The notes: generated by a model not told the origin, from the sequence alone. 64,000 bases of DNA from Eubacteriales bacterium (GCA_030524225.1 JAUNGV010000006.1:1-64000); one strand, 5' to 3'; counted from the stretch's first letter, positions 17,197-26,814 are shown. Program-made: numbers and translations.

Positions 17197-18876
17197 ATGG
17201 GCAAGAAGACAGATCGTGGAATATCAAGTGGAAACGGAACAGCCGGATGTGGACAGAACAGGCTGTGCCGGATCGCCGTGTGGATTTCTTACCGAAAACT
17301 TGCCGTTTTGGCGGGCATCGGTTTTGCACTATCCCTCTGCCCGATTCTCTGGCTCTCGTTTTACAATTACGCGACAGGAGATGATCTGGGCTATGGAGCT
17401 GCCGTGCGCCGGATTCTGGTGAGCGGAGGCTCACCGGCAGAAATTCCGGGAGCAGTGGCGGCGCAGATCCGGGATAGTTACGGCTCATGGCAGGGGACAT
17501 GGTCGTCGATTGCGCTGTTCTGTCTGGAACCGAGTATCTGGGGCGAGAAAGCATACGTGGTGGTGCCGTGGATCGCGCTTCTGTTTCTGTTGGGAGGAAC
17601 TCTGTACCTGCTCCATCTTCTTCTGGTGCGCCGGATGGGGATGCGGCGGGATGTGTTTTTTTTACTGTATTTTGTGCTGGCCTTTTTCACGGTGCAGTAC
17701 ATGCCATATGTGCGCGGCGGGCTCTTCTGGTATACGAGCGTCGCGCACTATGTGATTCCGTACGGAACGGCGCTGTGTTGTATTGCGTGGTCGATGCGCT
17801 GGGTGGAGACGGGGAAAAAGAGGTTCTTCTTCCCGCTCGTTCTGGGAATGGCGTATCTGGGAGGGGCAGGCTATCCGCCGCTGGCGCTTGCGGGAGCGGC
17901 TGTTTTCCTGATTGCGGTGTGGGCGCTGTGGTGGGAAAAAACAGCGGGGAACAGAGGCCAGAAACCGGGGATCCGGCGGGTCCTCTGGCTCTTTTTACCG
18001 CTTCTGCTGGAGGGAATCGGATTTATCATCAGCGCCAAGGCGCCCGGCAATGCGGTGCGCGGCGGGGAGGAATTCGGATTCAGCCTTTCTGCAGTGGCGA
18101 TGACGATAAGGCTTTCTGTGGCGGAGGGAGTGAGCGGAGCGATCGGATATTTCCTTGCGGCACGGCCTCTTTTTCTCTTTGTCCTCCTTTTGGTGATTGC
18201 GGTCTGGGAGACGTATGAACCGAAGAGCGGAGAGAACGCTTTCCGTCATCCGGTGCGGGCTGCGGCAGTCTGCTTTCTGTTGACCTGTGTGGTCAGAATG
18301 CCGGGGATTTATGCGGGAGTCGAGGTGTCGGGCGGTTTGCCGGATGTGGTCTTCTTTACTTTTCTGCTGATGATGACGATCGGGCTGTCGTACCTGATCT
18401 GTTGGGCGAAGTGCCGCCGGATGCAGCGAAAGAGCGGACAGAAAGAGGCGGGCCACATAGCAGAGCGTGGCGGGAGTGACGTTATGGCGGATAGTTTTCG
18501 GGCGGAGGCGTTCGCCGTCCGGATCCGTCTTCCGTTTCTCGCGGCGGCGCTGGTTTTCTGCCTCGTATGCGGAAGATACCTGATCGGAAATACGGTGGAT
18601 TATACGTGTCTGACGTTTGCCTCGAGCGGTCAGCTGGCGGATTATGAGGCGCAGATGCAGGAGAGACTGGCGCTGCTCGGGGACGATTCGGTCAGCGACG
18701 TGGTGGTGCCGGAGATGAACAGTGAGCAGGGACCGTTTATGCACATGGCGCTGCTGCGTGATCCGGACAGTTTTACCAATCGCGTGACGGCTGAGTTCTA
18801 CGGTAAAAATTCAGTGGTGGCGATTCCACGAGAGGAGTATGAAGCGATGCGGCAGGAGACTGACGGGACAAAATAG
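17197..18876 (+). CDS. Multi-spanning membrane protein, DUF6056-like (putative GT-C)
   Basis: 559 residues from ATG 17197, chosen for GGAGC-type RBS at a good spacing; the frame runs open back to 16999 but that extension is polar, repeat-derived and overlaps the preceding gene. About eleven hydrophobic helices are seen. After the first helix the sequence N-Y-A-T-G-D-D-L-G-Y-G gives a luminal Asp-Asp pair like that of GT-C enzymes, and Q-G-T-W-S-S-I-A-L-F follows, as in DUF6056 proteins. The expected role is a polyprenyl-phosphate-sugar-dependent transferase on the outer face, modifying the glycan. A polar loop around residue 425-455 separates helices. Function is inferred. Confidence 0.6.
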   Translation: MGKKTDRGISSGNGTAGCGQNRLCRIAVWISYRKLAVLAGIGFALSLCPILWLSFYNYATGDDLGYGAAVRRILVSGGSPAEIPGAVAAQIRDSYGSWQGTWSSIALFCLEPSIWGEKAYVVVPWIALLFLLGGTLYLLHLLLVRRMGMRRDVFFLLYFVLAFFTVQYMPYVRGGLFWYTSVAHYVIPYGTALCCIAWSMRWVETGKKRFFFPLVLGMAYLGGAGYPPLALAGAAVFLIAVWALWWEKTAGNRGQKPGIRRVLWLFLPLLLEGIGFIISAKAPGNAVRGGEEFGFSLSAVAMTIRLSVAEGVSGAIGYFLAARPLFLFVLLLVIAVWETYEPKSGENAFRHPVRAAAVCFLLTCVVRMPGIYAGVEVSGGLPDVVFFTFLLMMTIGLSYLICWAKCRRMQRKSGQKEAGHIAERGGSDVMADSFRAEAFAVRIRLPFLAAALVFCLVCGRYLIGNTVDYTCLTFASSGQLADYEAQMQERLALLGDDSVSDVVVPEMNSEQGPFMHMALLRDPDSFTNRVTAEFYGKNSVVAIPREEYEAMRQETDGTK

Positions 18877-19023
18877 GGAGACTGCAGGAGGATAGAGACG
18901 CGTCATTCGCAAAGAAGGCCGGCGGATCGACAGGCAGGATCCGGAGCGCAGGGAAGCAGAGCGGCCGGCATTGAGAAGGTTCCGGCGTATATAGCGTGCG
19001 GAATACCCCGGCGCGAGGGAAGG

Positions 19024-20238
19024 ATGGAAGGCGGAGAAATGGAAGGTGTGGCGGAGAAACAGGGAAGAGAGAATGGAAGCGCGGCAGCGGGGGAATCCTG
19101 CGCGAAAGGCGGGAAGTCACACACGGAAGCATCTCCCCGCACGGCAGCGGGAAGAGGTCCGCAGGTGGCGGTGATCGTTCCGGTCTATAACAAAGCGCAC
19201 ACGATCCGCCGCTGTATCGAAAGCATTCTGGGGCAGACGTACCGGAATCTGGAACTGTGGCTGATCGACGACGGCTCCGGGGATGGGAGCGGAGAGCTCT
19301 GCGATGCGGCGGCCGGTGAGGACGGGCGCGTGCATGTTGTGCACAAGGACAATGAAGGTCTGATGAAAACGTGGATGCGTGGCGTGAGCGAGAGCACAGC
19401 GCCGTATCTGAGCTTCGTGGATGCGGACGACTGGATCGAACCGGATATGATAGAGAAATTCGTGCGGGCGCTTCCGTGCCCGGAACATCCGGAGTATGAG
19501 TCGAAGGAAGTGATCTGCGGCAGCTATGTGATCGAGAGGGAATGGAACGGCACATCGGAAGCAAAGACAAATGCGGCGTCCCCCGGTGTTTACGAGGGAG
19601 AGAAGCTGGCGTGGGTGATCATGACGCGGATTCTCGGCAATGAAGAGAGAACGGTGATCCTTTCCCGCTGTATGAAGCTCTTTTCCAGAGAGCTGATTGA
19701 GCGGAATCTCTCTTACTGTGATCCGGCGATCAGAATGGGGGAGGATGTCAACATTGTTCTTCCGGCTCTTCTGGATGCGCGGAGAGTCGTTATTCTGCCG
19801 GATGCCTGCGATTACCATTACGTCTATGAGCAGGGTTCGATGGTTCACAGCTATGATCCCGGTCTGTATGACAATGTGTGCCGCCTGCGGGATGTGATCG
19901 GCAGGATACTGGAGGATAAACAGGTTCCCGGAGCGCAACGCATGAAGGAGCAGGAATTTCTGTTCCTTCTGATGCTCGTTATGAAAAATGAACTGCGGAG
20001 ACAGGAGAGAGACAGCGCATCCCGGATTCAGATGATCTGCGTGCGGGAAAAGACGCCGTTGCTGCTGCAGGAGTACGGGCTGCCTCTGCAGGAACCGGCC
20101 AATCGCCTGATCGCCTTTTTTATGCGCAGACCCACGATGGCGCGGATCATGCCGGTGCGGATGATTTTCAGGATGAGGCAGAAGCGGGAGAATGCCGCCG
20201 TCGCTGCATCGAACAAGGGAGAAGGAGGATGTCTGTGA
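19024..20238 (+). CDS. GT2 glycosyltransferase
   Basis: 404 residues. The GT2 domain begins about residue 47 with V-A-V-I-V-P-V-Y-N-K-A, then L-I-D-D-G-S-G-D-G-S and F-V-D-A-D-D-W-I-E-P. The first 45 residues are polar and rich in E, G and A; ATG 19024 has AGGGAAGG directly against it and ATG 19036 has GGCGGAG, so the start is uncertain. The C-terminal part (residues 210-330) has a conserved M-G-E-D-V-N-I-V-L-P-A-L block that usually binds the acceptor. The stop is in a GTGA overlap with the next GT2 gene. Confidence 0.85.
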   Translation: MEGGEMEGVAEKQGRENGSAAAGESCAKGGKSHTEASPRTAAGRGPQVAVIVPVYNKAHTIRRCIESILGQTYRNLELWLIDDGSGDGSGELCDAAAGEDGRVHVVHKDNEGLMKTWMRGVSESTAPYLSFVDADDWIEPDMIEKFVRALPCPEHPEYESKEVICGSYVIEREWNGTSEAKTNAASPGVYEGEKLAWVIMTRILGNEERTVILSRCMKLFSRELIERNLSYCDPAIRMGEDVNIVLPALLDARRVVILPDACDYHYVYEQGSMVHSYDPGLYDNVCRLRDVIGRILEDKQVPGAQRMKEQEFLFLLMLVMKNELRRQERDSASRIQMICVREKTPLLLQEYGLPLQEPANRLIAFFMRRPTMARIMPVRMIFRMRQKRENAAVAASNKGEGGCL

Positions 20239-21311
20239 GATATTCTGAAGAACCGCTTGTCACCGTGATTATACCGGTCTATAACGCGAGGGAGACGGTG
20301 ACGGGCGCGGTCTGGAGCGCGCTGCGCCAGACGTGGAAGAATCTGGAGATTCTGCTGATCGACGACGGTTCGAGCGATGGTTCCGGGGTGATCTGCGACA
20401 GACTGGCGGGGCTGCATTCGCAGATCAGAGTGCTGCACACGGAGAACCGGGGCGTTTCGCATGCGAGAAATGCGGCGCTGGAAATCGCCGGAGGAGAGCT
20501 GGTGACCTTTCTGGATGCGGATGACCGGCTGCATCCGCAGATGATAGAACGGCTAGTGGCGCTGCTGCGGGACAAGGAGGCGTGGATCGCCGGCTGCGGG
20601 TTCCGGACGGTGACGGAACAGAAGGCCCATGAGACGGGGAGCAGCCAGGAAGTGCAGGAGAGCTTCGCGGAACATCGCGGCAGCGGCGGGGAGGCGGCTG
20701 CACCGGACGCTGCAAGCACCTATCCCGTTCATACCTACAGCGGGGAGGCGTTTGTGGAGCTGGGAATTCTTGCCTCTGACACCCGTGTCTGGAGCAAACT
20801 CTTTGACAGGAGTCTGATCGGGGACAGGCGTTTCTCCGAGAAGCTGACGATCGGCGAGGATATGCTCTTCCTGCTCTCTCTTTTGCCGGAATGTGATAAG
20901 ATAGCAGAAACAGAAGAGCCGATGTACGAGTATTACGCGAATCCGAGAGGGGCGATGGAGAAGCCCTTCGCGCCCTCCTACATGGATCAGGCGCGGTGCT
21001 GGGAGCGGGCGGAGGAGTTTTTGCAGGAAAAAATGCCCGCCGTCTGCGAAAATGCGGCGATCCGGAGCAGGCTTGCGGCGATTCAGTGTATTTCGGTGAT
21101 GCTGGTGGCTTCCAAGATTTCTTATCTGCCGAAAGAGGAGAAAAAACGCTATCAGGCGGAGGTCGTCAGTCTGCGGCAGAAGCTCCTGCGTTACCGGCAG
21201 GTAAAGGGATGCTTTGGGGCCCTTCCGGCAGGGTACAAAGTAAAGGTATGGACGTTTCAGCATCTGCCGGGGCTGTATCTGTGGACGTATGGGCGGCTGA
21301 GGAAAAGATAG
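20235..21311 (+). CDS. GT2 glycosyltransferase
   Basis: 358 residues. The start is GTG 20235 rather than ATG 20229: AAGGAGG (20222-20228) abuts the ATG but is six bases from the GTG, which also forms a four-base overlap (GTGA) with the preceding stop. GT2 motifs are V-T-V-I-I-P-V-Y-N, L-I-D-D-G-S-S-D-G-S and F-L-D-A-D-D-R-L-H-P; a later I-G-E-D-M-L-F-L-L-S block is the acceptor region. Residues ~140-170 are a polar Glu/Gly/Ser/Ala insert. It is related to the GT2 gene before it, so an ancient tandem duplication is likely. Confidence 0.88.
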   Translation: MRYSEEPLVTVIIPVYNARETVTGAVWSALRQTWKNLEILLIDDGSSDGSGVICDRLAGLHSQIRVLHTENRGVSHARNAALEIAGGELVTFLDADDRLHPQMIERLVALLRDKEAWIAGCGFRTVTEQKAHETGSSQEVQESFAEHRGSGGEAAAPDAASTYPVHTYSGEAFVELGILASDTRVWSKLFDRSLIGDRRFSEKLTIGEDMLFLLSLLPECDKIAETEEPMYEYYANPRGAMEKPFAPSYMDQARCWERAEEFLQEKMPAVCENAAIRSRLAAIQCISVMLVASKISYLPKEEKKRYQAEVVSLRQKLLRYRQVKGCFGALPAGYKVKVWTFQHLPGLYLWTYGRLRKR

Positions 21312-21333
21312 ATGTTCGGAAATGGAGAGTGAG

Positions 21334-22539
21334 ATGAGCACACGGAAAAACGGAGTTGCCTTTTATATGCACGCGGGGAGCGGAAATCACGGCTGTGAGG
21401 CGATCGTGGACAGCCTCCTGCGCATGACGGCGCAGGGGGAGGGAGCACTTTCCGAAATCCGGCTGATCAGCTGCCGTCCGCAGGAGGATCTGACCTATGT
21501 GCCGGGAACGCTGGCAGAGGTTCTGCCTGAGCGCAGAATGGAGGATCATCCCGTCTGGCATGTGCTCTACTATGCGTACCGCAGACTGACCGGAGATGAG
21601 GATTCCTTCGCCCGCTTCCGTCTGCGGGAGATTGCCGGGAATAGAGCGCCCCGCCTGGCGGTTTCCATCGGGGGCGACAATTACTGCTATCCGATTCTGC
21701 TCAAAGAGCTGATGCTGGCAAACAGGATGCTGAACCGGCAGGGAACGGCGACGATGCTGCTGGGCTGCTCGATAGAACCCTCTCTGTTGGAAGAACATCC
21801 CGAAGTGAGGGAGGATATGATGCGCTACCGCAGAATCATCGCGCGGGAGAGCATTACATATGAGGCGCTGCGGGCGGCGGGAATCCCTCCGGAGCGCCTC
21901 GTGCTGTGTCCGGATCCGGCGTTTGCCCTGCCGGTGCAGGAGCGGCCTCTGCCGCAGGAATGGGAAGAGGGCAATACTGTAGGAATCAATGTCAGTCCCA
22001 TGGTGACGGGCTATGAGGAACAGGAAGGCGTGACAATGCGCAGCTACGAGGCGCTGATGGAGCATATTCTGTCGGATACCTCCCTGCGAATTGCCTTGAT
22101 TCCCCATGTCGTCTGGAGCAGCAATGACGACAGAGGGCCACTCCGGCAGCTGTATGAGAAGTATCGGGAAACGGGACGGGTATGTCTGATCGGGGATGCT
22201 CCGGCAGAGGTGCTCAAGGGATATATCAGCCGGTGCCGGTTCTTTGTCGGGGCAAGGACGCATGCTACAATTGCAGCCTATTCCTCAGGCGTTCCGACGC
22301 TGGTCGTCGGCTATTCCGTCAAGGCGCGCGGCATTGCGAGGGATCTGTTCGGGACAGAGGAGAATTATGTGCTTCCGGTGCAGAGTCTGCGGGAGCCGGG
22401 GCAGCTGATAGAGGGATTTGAATGGCTGCGCGCGCACGAGCAGGAGATCCGGGACAGACTGACGGCCTGCATGCCGTCCTACCGGGAGAAAGCCCTGTTA
22501 AACGGCGAGGAAATCAGGAAACTGTACAGGGAACTGTAG
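21334..22539 (+). CDS. Polysaccharide pyruvyl transferase family protein
   Basis: 401 residues of the CsaB/WcaK family, which moves enolpyruvate from PEP onto a sugar as a ketal, giving the polymer negative charge. Seen: G-S-G-N-H-G-C-E-A-I near residue 14, S-I-G-G-D-N-Y-C-Y near 110, I-G-I-N-V-S-P-type strand, and C-R-F-F-V-G-A-R-T-H-A-T-I-A-A-Y-S with G-V-P-T-L-V-V-G-Y-S-V-K-A-R-G near 300-335. Start ATG 21334 is chosen because GGAGA lies five bases upstream; ATG 21322 lacks a good RBS. It sits between the GT2 pair and the Wzx flippase. Confidence 0.88.
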   Translation: MSTRKNGVAFYMHAGSGNHGCEAIVDSLLRMTAQGEGALSEIRLISCRPQEDLTYVPGTLAEVLPERRMEDHPVWHVLYYAYRRLTGDEDSFARFRLREIAGNRAPRLAVSIGGDNYCYPILLKELMLANRMLNRQGTATMLLGCSIEPSLLEEHPEVREDMMRYRRIIARESITYEALRAAGIPPERLVLCPDPAFALPVQERPLPQEWEEGNTVGINVSPMVTGYEEQEGVTMRSYEALMEHILSDTSLRIALIPHVVWSSNDDRGPLRQLYEKYRETGRVCLIGDAPAEVLKGYISRCRFFVGARTHATIAAYSSGVPTLVVGYSVKARGIARDLFGTEENYVLPVQSLREPGQLIEGFEWLRAHEQEIRDRLTACMPSYREKALLNGEEIRKLYREL

Positions 22540-22589
22540 GAGTGGGACGGAAGTATTGGAGCAGACAGAAGACATAGAAAGAAGGATTC

Positions 22590-24122
22590 ATGGGAAGAGT
22601 AAAGGCAGCGGCGATTAATATCACATTCGGCTATATCGGGACGTTTGCGACGGCGATTATGTCGTTTATCCTGCGCACGATTTTCATCCGGAATCTGAGC
22701 GCGGAGCTTCTCGGCGTCAACGATCTGTACACCAACATTCTCTCCCTCCTGTCGATGGCGGAGCTGGGAATCGGCACGGCGCTGAATTTCAGCCTGTATG
22801 TGCCGGTGGCGCGGGGCGATAAGGAGAAAATCAAATCGTACATGCAGCTATACCGGAGAGCCTATTATGCGATTGCCATGATCATCGCGGTGATCGGCCT
22901 CGCGCTGGCGCCTTTTCTGAAATACCTGATCAAGGATCCGGGCAATATCACAACCCGGGATCTGACGATTTACTATCTGATTTTCCTGTTCAATACGGTG
23001 ACAAGCTATTTCGTCGCGTATAAATACAGCCTCGTCAACGCGGAGCAGAAGAATTATATCCAGACCAACGTCAATACCGTGACCAAGATTATCACGGTAC
23101 TGTTTCAGATCGGCGTGGTGGTTGTCACAAAGAATTTTTACTTCTATCTGCTGACAGACGCGGCAGTGCAGCTTTTACAGAAGATTTTTGTCAACTATTA
23201 CTTAAATCGCCTCTATCCTTATCTGCGGGAAAAGAAGGTGGAGCGTCTCACCAAGCAGGAGAGTGGCGAGGTGTGGACGAAGACGCGGGCGCTGCTGCTG
23301 CATAAGGTGGGAGACGTGGCCCGCCTGCAGACGAGCTCACTGATGATTTCGGCGCTGATCAGTGTGTCGATCACCGGCGTGGTCAGCAACTATAATCTGA
23401 TCATCAATACCGTTTCGAATTTCGTCAACACGATTTTTAACAGTGTGATCTCCAGTTTCGGCAACCTGATCGCCACGGAGACGAAGGAAAAGCAGTTTGA
23501 GATGTTTCAGATTTACCGTTTTTTCGCGGCGTGGGTTTACGGCTATGCGGCGACGGGATTCTTCGTGCTGATTACGCCGGTGGTGCGGATCTGGCTGGGA
23601 GATTCCTGGGTGCTGCCGGGGAGCGTGGTGTTTCTGATTCTGGCTGATTTTTACTTCAAGGGAGACCGGGTCGTGCTGAGTAACTACAAAACGGCTGCGG
23701 GTGTCTTTGAACCGGATAAATATCTGACGCTGGTACAGGGAGCGGTTAATATTGTGCTGGGGATTGTGCTGGCACAGCTGATCGGTTTGGAGGGAATTTA
23801 CATCGGAACGCTTGTGTCGGGTCTGATTGCAAATATTGCCAAGCCGGTGATTATTTACCGGTACTGCTTCGATCGGAGTGCGCTCTCTTACTTTGCGGAT
23901 ACCGTGAAGCACCTTCTGACAGTGGCGGCGGTGACACTGCTGTGTATGGCGCTGCGCGTGTGGCTGATACCGCAGAATTCTCTTCTGGCGGCGGTGGGAA
24001 TGGCGATTCTGATTACGGTGCTCTTCAACGGAACGTTTTTCCTGCTGTACCGGGGAACGCCGGAGTTTCAATATCTGTACCGGTTGGTAAGAGGAAAGGT
24101 ACGGAAAAGCGGGAGAGCGTAA
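22590..24122 (+). CDS. Wzx-type oligosaccharide flippase (MOP superfamily)
   Basis: 510 residues with about 12-14 hydrophobic helices. The N-terminus (G-Y-I-G-T-F...F-I-L-R-T-I-F-I-R-N-L-S and L-L-G-V-N-D-L-Y-T-N-I-L) is typical of Gram-positive Wzx/RfbX transporters, which move undecaprenyl-diphosphate repeat units from the cytoplasmic to the outer leaflet. GAAGG lies before ATG 22590. This is the only MOP-type flippase seen, yet two PglK-like ABC flippases are also present (5,173 and 38,356), so different glycans may use different exporters. Confidence 0.88.
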   Translation: MGRVKAAAINITFGYIGTFATAIMSFILRTIFIRNLSAELLGVNDLYTNILSLLSMAELGIGTALNFSLYVPVARGDKEKIKSYMQLYRRAYYAIAMIIAVIGLALAPFLKYLIKDPGNITTRDLTIYYLIFLFNTVTSYFVAYKYSLVNAEQKNYIQTNVNTVTKIITVLFQIGVVVVTKNFYFYLLTDAAVQLLQKIFVNYYLNRLYPYLREKKVERLTKQESGEVWTKTRALLLHKVGDVARLQTSSLMISALISVSITGVVSNYNLIINTVSNFVNTIFNSVISSFGNLIATETKEKQFEMFQIYRFFAAWVYGYAATGFFVLITPVVRIWLGDSWVLPGSVVFLILADFYFKGDRVVLSNYKTAAGVFEPDKYLTLVQGAVNIVLGIVLAQLIGLEGIYIGTLVSGLIANIAKPVIIYRYCFDRSALSYFADTVKHLLTVAAVTLLCMALRVWLIPQNSLLAAVGMAILITVLFNGTFFLLYRGTPEFQYLYRLVRGKVRKSGRA

Positions 24123-24184
24123 AGTGAAGCAGAATCACCGCGCAGTACAGTTCAAAATTTTTACTGTGAGGATGTGAGAAGGAG

Positions 24185-24231
24185 ACTCCGGAGTACAAAG
24201 ACTCATTATTGAAAATGATTTGAACCGGAGT
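24185..24231 (+). other. Nested inverted repeat before the GH105-like gene
   Basis: ACTCCGG (24185-24191) pairs with CCGGAGT (24225-24231), and inside them TCATT (24203-24207) pairs with AATGA (24214-24218). The structure ends 45 bases before the preferred start at 24277. There is no T-run, so a leader RNA hairpin or operator is more likely than a terminator. Confidence 0.35.
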
Positions 24232-24276
24232 TTGCATGGTGGCCGGGAAGAAACAGAAGGAAGAAAGGCGGCTGGT

Positions 24277-25509
24277 ATGGAAACTGGTATGGAAAAGTGG
24301 GATGACTGTGAGACTGCGCTCGCCCGCATGGCGGCGGCGGCGCAGAAACAGTTGGAGGGATACGGAAAGCCGGAGTTGCGTGAGGAAATCAAGACGCTGG
24401 TCAAAAGAGCGCTTGGCAGGGGAACGGCGCTGCGGGACCCGGTATTCTGGCCGGCGGGGATGCTGGCGTTGGGACTGGAGGAGTATGCCGGCCGACTGAC
24501 GAGGCGGACGGAACGGGAAGGAGCTGCGAAGACAGAGGAGGAAGGCCGGGGGGACGGCACGGGGAAGACAGTGGGCAGCCAGAAACCAGATGTCCGGCAG
24601 GAAGCGCTGGATGCGGACAAAGCGGTGTGTAACTTCCTGAAAAAGTGGATAACAGGCGGCGCAAAGGTGACGTATGTGGATGACGCCCTGTCCGGTTATG
24701 TGCTGCTGCGCCGTTATGAGAGAATGGCGGAGAGCGGATTACACGGAGGAAACACCGGGGACGGTGCGATGGAAATGGAACCAGAGGCGTACCGGCAGGC
24801 CGCGCGGCGGATTGCCGCGCAGATGAAGGCGGCTCCCAGAGATCAGGCTGGTGCGATCGTATACCGGGCGGGACGCGGCAACGAGTATATTTTCGCCGAT
24901 GGAGCGGGGATGACCGCCATGTTTCTGAGCCGGTACGGGGCGCTGTTTGACGATAGGGAGGCGACGGAACTGGCAGTCACTCAGCTGCGTTCCTTCCTGC
25001 GCTGTGGAATGGACCGGCGAAGCGGTCTTCCCTATCACGGCTATGAATTGACTGATAAGGTCAAATATGGACTGGTGGGATGGGGGCGCGCGGTGGGGTG
25101 GCTGCTCATGGGACTTGTGGTTACAGTGACCTCCCTGCCGGAGACGCACGGAGCGTATGAGGAATTGAAACGGGGATACAGTCGCCTTGTCTTGGCCACA
25201 GAACAGTGGCAGAGGGAAGACGGCATGTATGCGTGGCAGCTCGGAGCGGCGGAGGGGCCGGCAGATACCTCCGCGACGGCGATGATCAGCTATGCGGCGG
25301 CGGTTGGCGTCCGGGCGGATATCCTCGGAGAGGAACATAGAATTCGACTGAATCAGTCAATAAAGGCGCTGCTGGAGATGACCGGACAGGATGGAAGGGT
25401 GCAGGGCGCACTGGCGGAATGTATGGGATTTGCAGAACATCCGCAGACGTATGGCTGCTATCCGTGGGGACAGGGCGCGGCGCTGGCGTTTCTCTCGGCG
25501 ATGCGGTAG
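24277..25509 (+). CDS. GH105/GH88-like glycoside hydrolase
   Basis: 410 residues from ATG 24277, chosen because AAAGGCGG lies six bases upstream. The helical (alpha/alpha) repeat pattern and the motifs F-A-D-G-A-G-M-T-A-M-F-L, C-G-M-D-R-R-S-G-L-P-Y-H-G-Y, V-G-W-G-R-A-V-G-W-L-L-M-G and A-D-T-S-A-T-A-M-I-S-Y-A match unsaturated glycuronyl hydrolases (YteR-like). Such enzymes cleave unsaturated uronic acids left by polysaccharide lyases, with hydration of the double bond. There is no signal peptide, so it would be cytoplasmic. A degradative enzyme inside a biosynthetic operon is unusual. Residues ~85-118 are a polar insert. The exact substrate is unknown. Confidence 0.6.
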   Translation: METGMEKWDDCETALARMAAAAQKQLEGYGKPELREEIKTLVKRALGRGTALRDPVFWPAGMLALGLEEYAGRLTRRTEREGAAKTEEEGRGDGTGKTVGSQKPDVRQEALDADKAVCNFLKKWITGGAKVTYVDDALSGYVLLRRYERMAESGLHGGNTGDGAMEMEPEAYRQAARRIAAQMKAAPRDQAGAIVYRAGRGNEYIFADGAGMTAMFLSRYGALFDDREATELAVTQLRSFLRCGMDRRSGLPYHGYELTDKVKYGLVGWGRAVGWLLMGLVVTVTSLPETHGAYEELKRGYSRLVLATEQWQREDGMYAWQLGAAEGPADTSATAMISYAAAVGVRADILGEEHRIRLNQSIKALLEMTGQDGRVQGALAECMGFAEHPQTYGCYPWGQGAALAFLSAMR

Positions 25510-25585
25510 GAGAACAGGATCCGCATCGGCATCGGGCATCAACATAGAAACAGCGCCAGCGAGCGCTCTGGCATAGACGGTGTAT

Positions 25586-25652
25586 CGCAGAAATCGTCTG
25601 TGTGGATTTCTGTTCGCAGCGCCGCAGGCAGACTGCGGGATAGGTAGGGGTA
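25586..25652 (+). repeat. Dispersed hairpin element, copy A
   Basis: CAGAAATC (25588-25595) pairs with GATTTCTG (25605-25612), followed by a GC-rich tail. The 67-base stretch resembles 50756-50816: both read AGAAAT, a short loop with CTGT, GGATTTCTGT, then CTGCGG and a G-rich end. It lies directly before the GT11 start at 25,658. The copy-to-copy match was judged by eye. Confidence 0.4.
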
Positions 25653-25657
25653 AAAGT

Positions 25658-26716
25658 ATGATTATTGTTCAGATCGCCGGGGGACTCGGCAATCAGATGC
25701 AGCAGTATGCGCTTTATCGAAAACTCCTCGCGTTGGGGAGGGATGCAAAGATAGATCTCTCGTGGTTTGACGATCCGGCGGCACAGGCCAATGTCTATGC
25801 GAAACGGGCGTTTGAGCTGTCCTATTTCAGAGAACTTCCTTATGAAGCCTGTACGAGACAGGAGAGGGATCTTCTGACCGGAGGAGCGGGACTGATGGGC
25901 AGAGTAAAGAGAAAGCTCCTGCCGGGGAAGAGCTCTGTCTTTCAGGAAACAGAGATGTACCATCCAGAGATTCTGGAGCGGACAGACGCCTATCTGTGCG
26001 GCTATTTTGCCTGCGAGAAGTACTATGCGGACATTCTGGGAGGACTGAGGGAGTTGTTTGTCTTTCCGGAGAGCGGTGATCCGCAGGTCCGGGAGAAAAA
26101 CGCGGCGCTGCTGCGCCAAATTGACAGGGAAAACAGCGGAGCGTCAGAGTCCGGAAGCTGCGGTGCGGATCCTATGCTGGGAGAGGGAACAGTGTTCGGC
26201 GCGAATGACGCAGATCATACGCCGGAACAGATGGGGGATCAGCGTGTGATTCCCGTCAGCGTTCATATCCGCCGCGGCGATTATCTGGATGCGACAAACG
26301 CCTCTCTACTCGGAGGAATCTGCACACCGGCGTATTACGCGGGGGCGGTGAGAGCGCTGCGGGAGAGACTGGACGGTGGTGGGGCAGATGATCCGCGCTT
26401 TCACTTCTATATTTTTTCCGATGATCCCGCCTATGCGCGTACCCTGCATTTCGGGGAGTCAGAGGAGGAGAACACGGTGGTGGACTGGAATACGGGACGG
26501 GACAGTCTGCTCGATATGCAGCTGATGGCGCACTGCCGCTGCAATATCTGCGCCAATTCGACGTTCAGCTTCTGGGGGGCGCGCCTCAACCCGCATCCGG
26601 ACAAGCTGCAGGTGCGTCCGTCTCTGCACAAGAACACCCAGATCTTTGACGCTGCGCTGATGCACGACTACTGGAAGGGATGGATTCTGGCGAACAGAGA
26701 GGGACGAGTGGTGTAG
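25658..26716 (+). CDS. GT11 alpha-1,2-fucosyltransferase-like
   Basis: 352 residues. Best-kept GT11 copy of the window: I-V-Q-I-A-G-G-L-G-N-Q-M-Q-Q-Y-A at the start, H-I-R-R-G-D-Y-L-D near residue 206 and N-S-T-F-S-F-W-G-A-R-L near 295. The enzyme uses GDP-fucose (or a related GDP-sugar) and normally makes Fuc-alpha-1,2-Gal. TAGGTAGGGG precedes ATG 25658. Residues ~165-195 are a polar, glycine/glutamate-rich insert not needed for the fold. It marks the beginning of the more AT-rich half of the locus. Confidence 0.9.
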   Translation: MIIVQIAGGLGNQMQQYALYRKLLALGRDAKIDLSWFDDPAAQANVYAKRAFELSYFRELPYEACTRQERDLLTGGAGLMGRVKRKLLPGKSSVFQETEMYHPEILERTDAYLCGYFACEKYYADILGGLRELFVFPESGDPQVREKNAALLRQIDRENSGASESGSCGADPMLGEGTVFGANDADHTPEQMGDQRVIPVSVHIRRGDYLDATNASLLGGICTPAYYAGAVRALRERLDGGGADDPRFHFYIFSDDPAYARTLHFGESEEENTVVDWNTGRDSLLDMQLMAHCRCNICANSTFSFWGARLNPHPDKLQVRPSLHKNTQIFDAALMHDYWKGWILANREGRVV

Positions 26717-26742
26717 TGTGGATGGAACGTCTTGTATGTTTG

Positions 26743-26751
26743 TGATATAAT
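26743..26751 (+). promoter_or_regulatory. Extended -10 promoter before the radical SAM gene
   Basis: TGATATAAT is a perfect extended -10 (TGn-TATAAT), 64 bases upstream of the ATG at 26815. The -35 region (about 26723-26728, TGGAAC) is poor, as expected where the TGn element compensates. It would give the radical SAM gene and those after it transcription independent of the upstream operon. Confidence 0.6.
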
Positions 26752-26814
26752 CAAGCGGGAGCTGCAGGCAGCGGCGTCTGATGAGAAGAATAGAATGCAG
26801 GAAAGGTTTTACCG

